From Flavobacteriales bacterium UBA4660 (lineage in GTDB: Bacteria; Bacteroidota; Bacteroidia; Flavobacteriales_D; Sanyastnellaceae): 15,142 nt of DNA. Position 1 is the first letter of the stretch. The number at the start of each line of letters is the position of its first letter. The stretch spans positions 1 through 15,142 of the forward strand of contig DHLU01000127.1 of the NCBI GenBank assembly GCA_002405435.1, given 5' to 3'. The notes below the pieces were generated by a model, which was given only the letters and a program-made list of their open reading frames with translations, made no database searches and was not told the DNA's origin. Both the position numbers and the translations under genes were made by a program. Positions 13,496-15,142 of the stretch are shown here, piece after piece.

Positions 13496-15142
13496 ATGAG
13501 CAAGATTATAGGAATAGACCTGGGTACCACGAACTCATGCGTCGCCGTGATGGAGGGTAATGAGCCCGTGGTAATTGCCAACAGCGAGGGCAAGCGCACA
13601 ACGCCCAGCGTGGTAGCCTTCGTAGAGGGCGGCGAACGCAAGGTGGGCGACCCGGCCAAGCGTCAGGCAATCACCAACCCCACTAAGACCATATATTCCA
13701 TCAAACGTTTTATGGGCAATCAATTCGATGAGTGCCAGCAGGAGGCTTCCCGCGTGCCTTACAACGTAGTGCGGGGAGACGGCAATACGCCCAGGGTGAA
13801 AATTGATGACCGCAACTATACCCCGCAGGAAATTTCTGCCATGGTGCTTCAGAAAATGAAGAAAACAGCAGAAGATTACCTCGGGCATGAGGTAACCGAG
13901 GCGGTGATTACCGTGCCTGCCTATTTTAACGACGCTCAGCGTCAGGCCACCAAAGAGGCCGGTGAGATTGCAGGGCTCAAGGTAAAACGGATTATCAACG
14001 AGCCCACGGCAGCCGCCCTGGCCTATGGGCTCGATAAAAAAGCGCATGACATCAAGATTGCAGTGTTTGACTGCGGCGGCGGTACCCATGACGTAAGCGT
14101 ACTTGAGCTGGGCGACGGTGTATTCGAAGTGCTCTCTACCGATGGGGACACCCACCTCGGCGGTGACGATTTCGACCAGGTCATTATCGACTGGCTGGTG
14201 CAGGAGTTCAAGAATGAAAACGGAAACCAGTTTGACCTCAGCAAAGATCCGATGGCATTGCAACGCCTGAAAGAAGGGGCCGAAAAAGCCAAAATCGAAC
14301 TTTCCTCAGGAAGTTCTACGCAGATTAACCTTCCCTACATCATGCCGGTGGACGGCATTCCGAAGCACCTGGTCAAAACCCTCACCCGTGCAAAGTTTGA
14401 GCAGCTGGCCGACAGCCTGATTCAGCGCACCATTGCGCCATGCAAAAGCGCTCTGGAAAAAGCCGGGCTCAAGGTTTCCGATATCAATGAAATCATTCTT
14501 GTAGGTGGCTCCACCCGCATACCTGCGATACAGGAAGCTGTTAAGAAATATTTCGGCAAAGAACCTTCCAAGGGTGTTAACCCCGATGAGGTGGTCGCCA
14601 TTGGAGCGGCCATACAGGGCGGCGTGCTTACCGGTGAAGTAAAGGATGTGCTGCTGCTCGATGTGACGCCGCTGTCACTGGGAATTGAAACCATGGGCGG
14701 TGTGTTTACAAAACTCATTGATGCCAATACGACCATCCCAACCAAAAAGAGCGAAGTATTCAGCACAGCCAGCGATAACCAACCTTCGGTGGAGATTCAC
14801 GTGCTGCAGGGCGAACGCTCAATGGCCAGAGACAACCGGACCATCGGCAGGTTTCACCTGGACGGAATTCCTTCAGCGCCGCGCGGTATACCACAGATTG
14901 AAGTGACCTTCGACATCGACGCCAACGGTATCATTCATGTAGGCGCCAAAGACAAAGCGACCAACAAGGAGCAAAGCATCCGCATTGAGGCCTCCTCAGG
15001 TTTGTCAAAAGACGATATCGAGAAGATGAAGCGCGAAGCCCAGGTCAACGCCGACGCAGACAAGAAGGCCCGCGAAGAAGCCGACATCATCAACCAGGCA
15101 GACTCCCTGATTTTTCAGACGGAAAAACAACTGAAGGAATTT
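13496..15142 (+). CDS. dnaK: Hsp70 chaperone DnaK (3' end beyond window)
   Basis: The frame is open from the ATG at 13496 to the window end (549 codons), so roughly the last 80-100 residues are missing. DnaK is the cytosolic ATP-dependent chaperone working with DnaJ and GrpE. The N-terminal ATPase domain has [10 protein letters not shown] (5-14), the linker-proximal VPAYFND (140-146) and [12 protein letters not shown] (167-178), and [10 protein letters not shown] (334-343). The interdomain linker VKDVLLLDV is at 382-390. The substrate domain begins [11 protein letters not shown] (389-399) and runs to about 500, followed by the start of the helical lid. The phosphate-2 loop reads DCGGGTHD (192-199) instead of the usual DLGGGTFD. 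The A/T-rich leader and the two inverted repeats upstream are probable control sites. No dnaJ or grpE lies upstream. Confidence 0.98.
   Translation, partial: MSKIIGIDLGTTNSCVAVMEGNEPVVIANSEGKRTTPSVVAFVEGGERKVGDPAKRQAITNPTKTIYSIKRFMGNQFDECQQEASRVPYNVVRGDGNTPRVKIDDRNYTPQEISAMVLQKMKKTAEDYLGHEVTEAVITVPAYFNDAQRQATKEAGEIAGLKVKRIINEPTAAALAYGLDKKAHDIKIAVFDCGGGTHDVSVLELGDGVFEVLSTDGDTHLGGDDFDQVIIDWLVQEFKNENGNQFDLSKDPMALQRLKEGAEKAKIELSSGSSTQINLPYIMPVDGIPKHLVKTLTRAKFEQLADSLIQRTIAPCKSALEKAGLKVSDINEIILVGGSTRIPAIQEAVKKYFGKEPSKGVNPDEVVAIGAAIQGGVLTGEVKDVLLLDVTPLSLGIETMGGVFTKLIDANTTIPTKKSEVFSTASDNQPSVEIHVLQGERSMARDNRTIGRFHLDGIPSAPRGIPQIEVTFDIDANGIIHVGAKDKATNKEQSIRIEASSGLSKDDIEKMKREAQVNADADKKAREEADIINQADSLIFQTEKQLKEF

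Noticed and set aside
13535..14263. Long open frame antisense to dnaK
   Set aside because: Antisense open frames over dnaK are a well-known artefact; no domain and no upstream signal.

Overview
The window looks like chromosomal DNA from a Bacteroidota (Bacteroidetes) bacterium, with a fairly GC-rich composition for that phylum. The signs are a GldA-type ABC ATPase, a bacterial (group II-like) geranylgeranylglyceryl-phosphate synthase, a large stand-alone TonB-dependent receptor, a MenI-MenF pair, and start regions carrying the Bacteroidota -7 promoter element (TAnnTTTG or TAnCTTCG) instead of an E. coli-type -10 box and Shine-Dalgarno sequence. I saw no rRNA, tRNA, CRISPR array, insertion sequence or phage gene. 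No stretch over 300 bp lacks a gene.

Region 1-6030 is mainly menaquinone biosynthesis. After the cut 5' end of a membrane protein gene (minus strand, 1-176), the minus strand carries menD-menB-menA (3755 down to 314) and a second unit, menI-menF (5876 down to 4525). Together they encode isochorismate synthase, SEPHCHC synthase, DHNA-CoA synthase, DHNA-CoA thioesterase and the DHNA prenyltransferase. Between the two units a small NAD(P)-binding (atypical SDR) gene runs on the plus strand. menC, menE and an assured menH are not in the window.

Region 6030-8870 holds an OmpR-type response regulator with no kinase beside it, ending at a clear hairpin. It is followed by gldA (minus) and rsgA (plus), divergent from a shared 101-bp spacer.

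Region 8870-11700 is the best regulatory find: a THI-box (TPP riboswitch) with a terminator-like expression platform, ahead of a TonB-dependent receptor. This makes the receptor a probable outer-membrane importer of thiamin or a related compound. MenD in the same window needs thiamin diphosphate, but the two are not co-transcribed.

Region 11700-15142 has an archaeal-type prenylglyceryl-phosphate synthase and an alpha/beta hydrolase on the minus strand, then dnaK on the plus strand, cut by the window end. The hydrolase-dnaK spacer holds two related inverted repeats of identical 6-12-6 geometry.

I found no wholly new multigene system. The items most worth checking are the thiamin-controlled receptor and its switch, the near-leaderless promoter layout repeated at many genes, the paired inverted repeats before dnaK, and the TTG start of menF nested in the menI stop codon.
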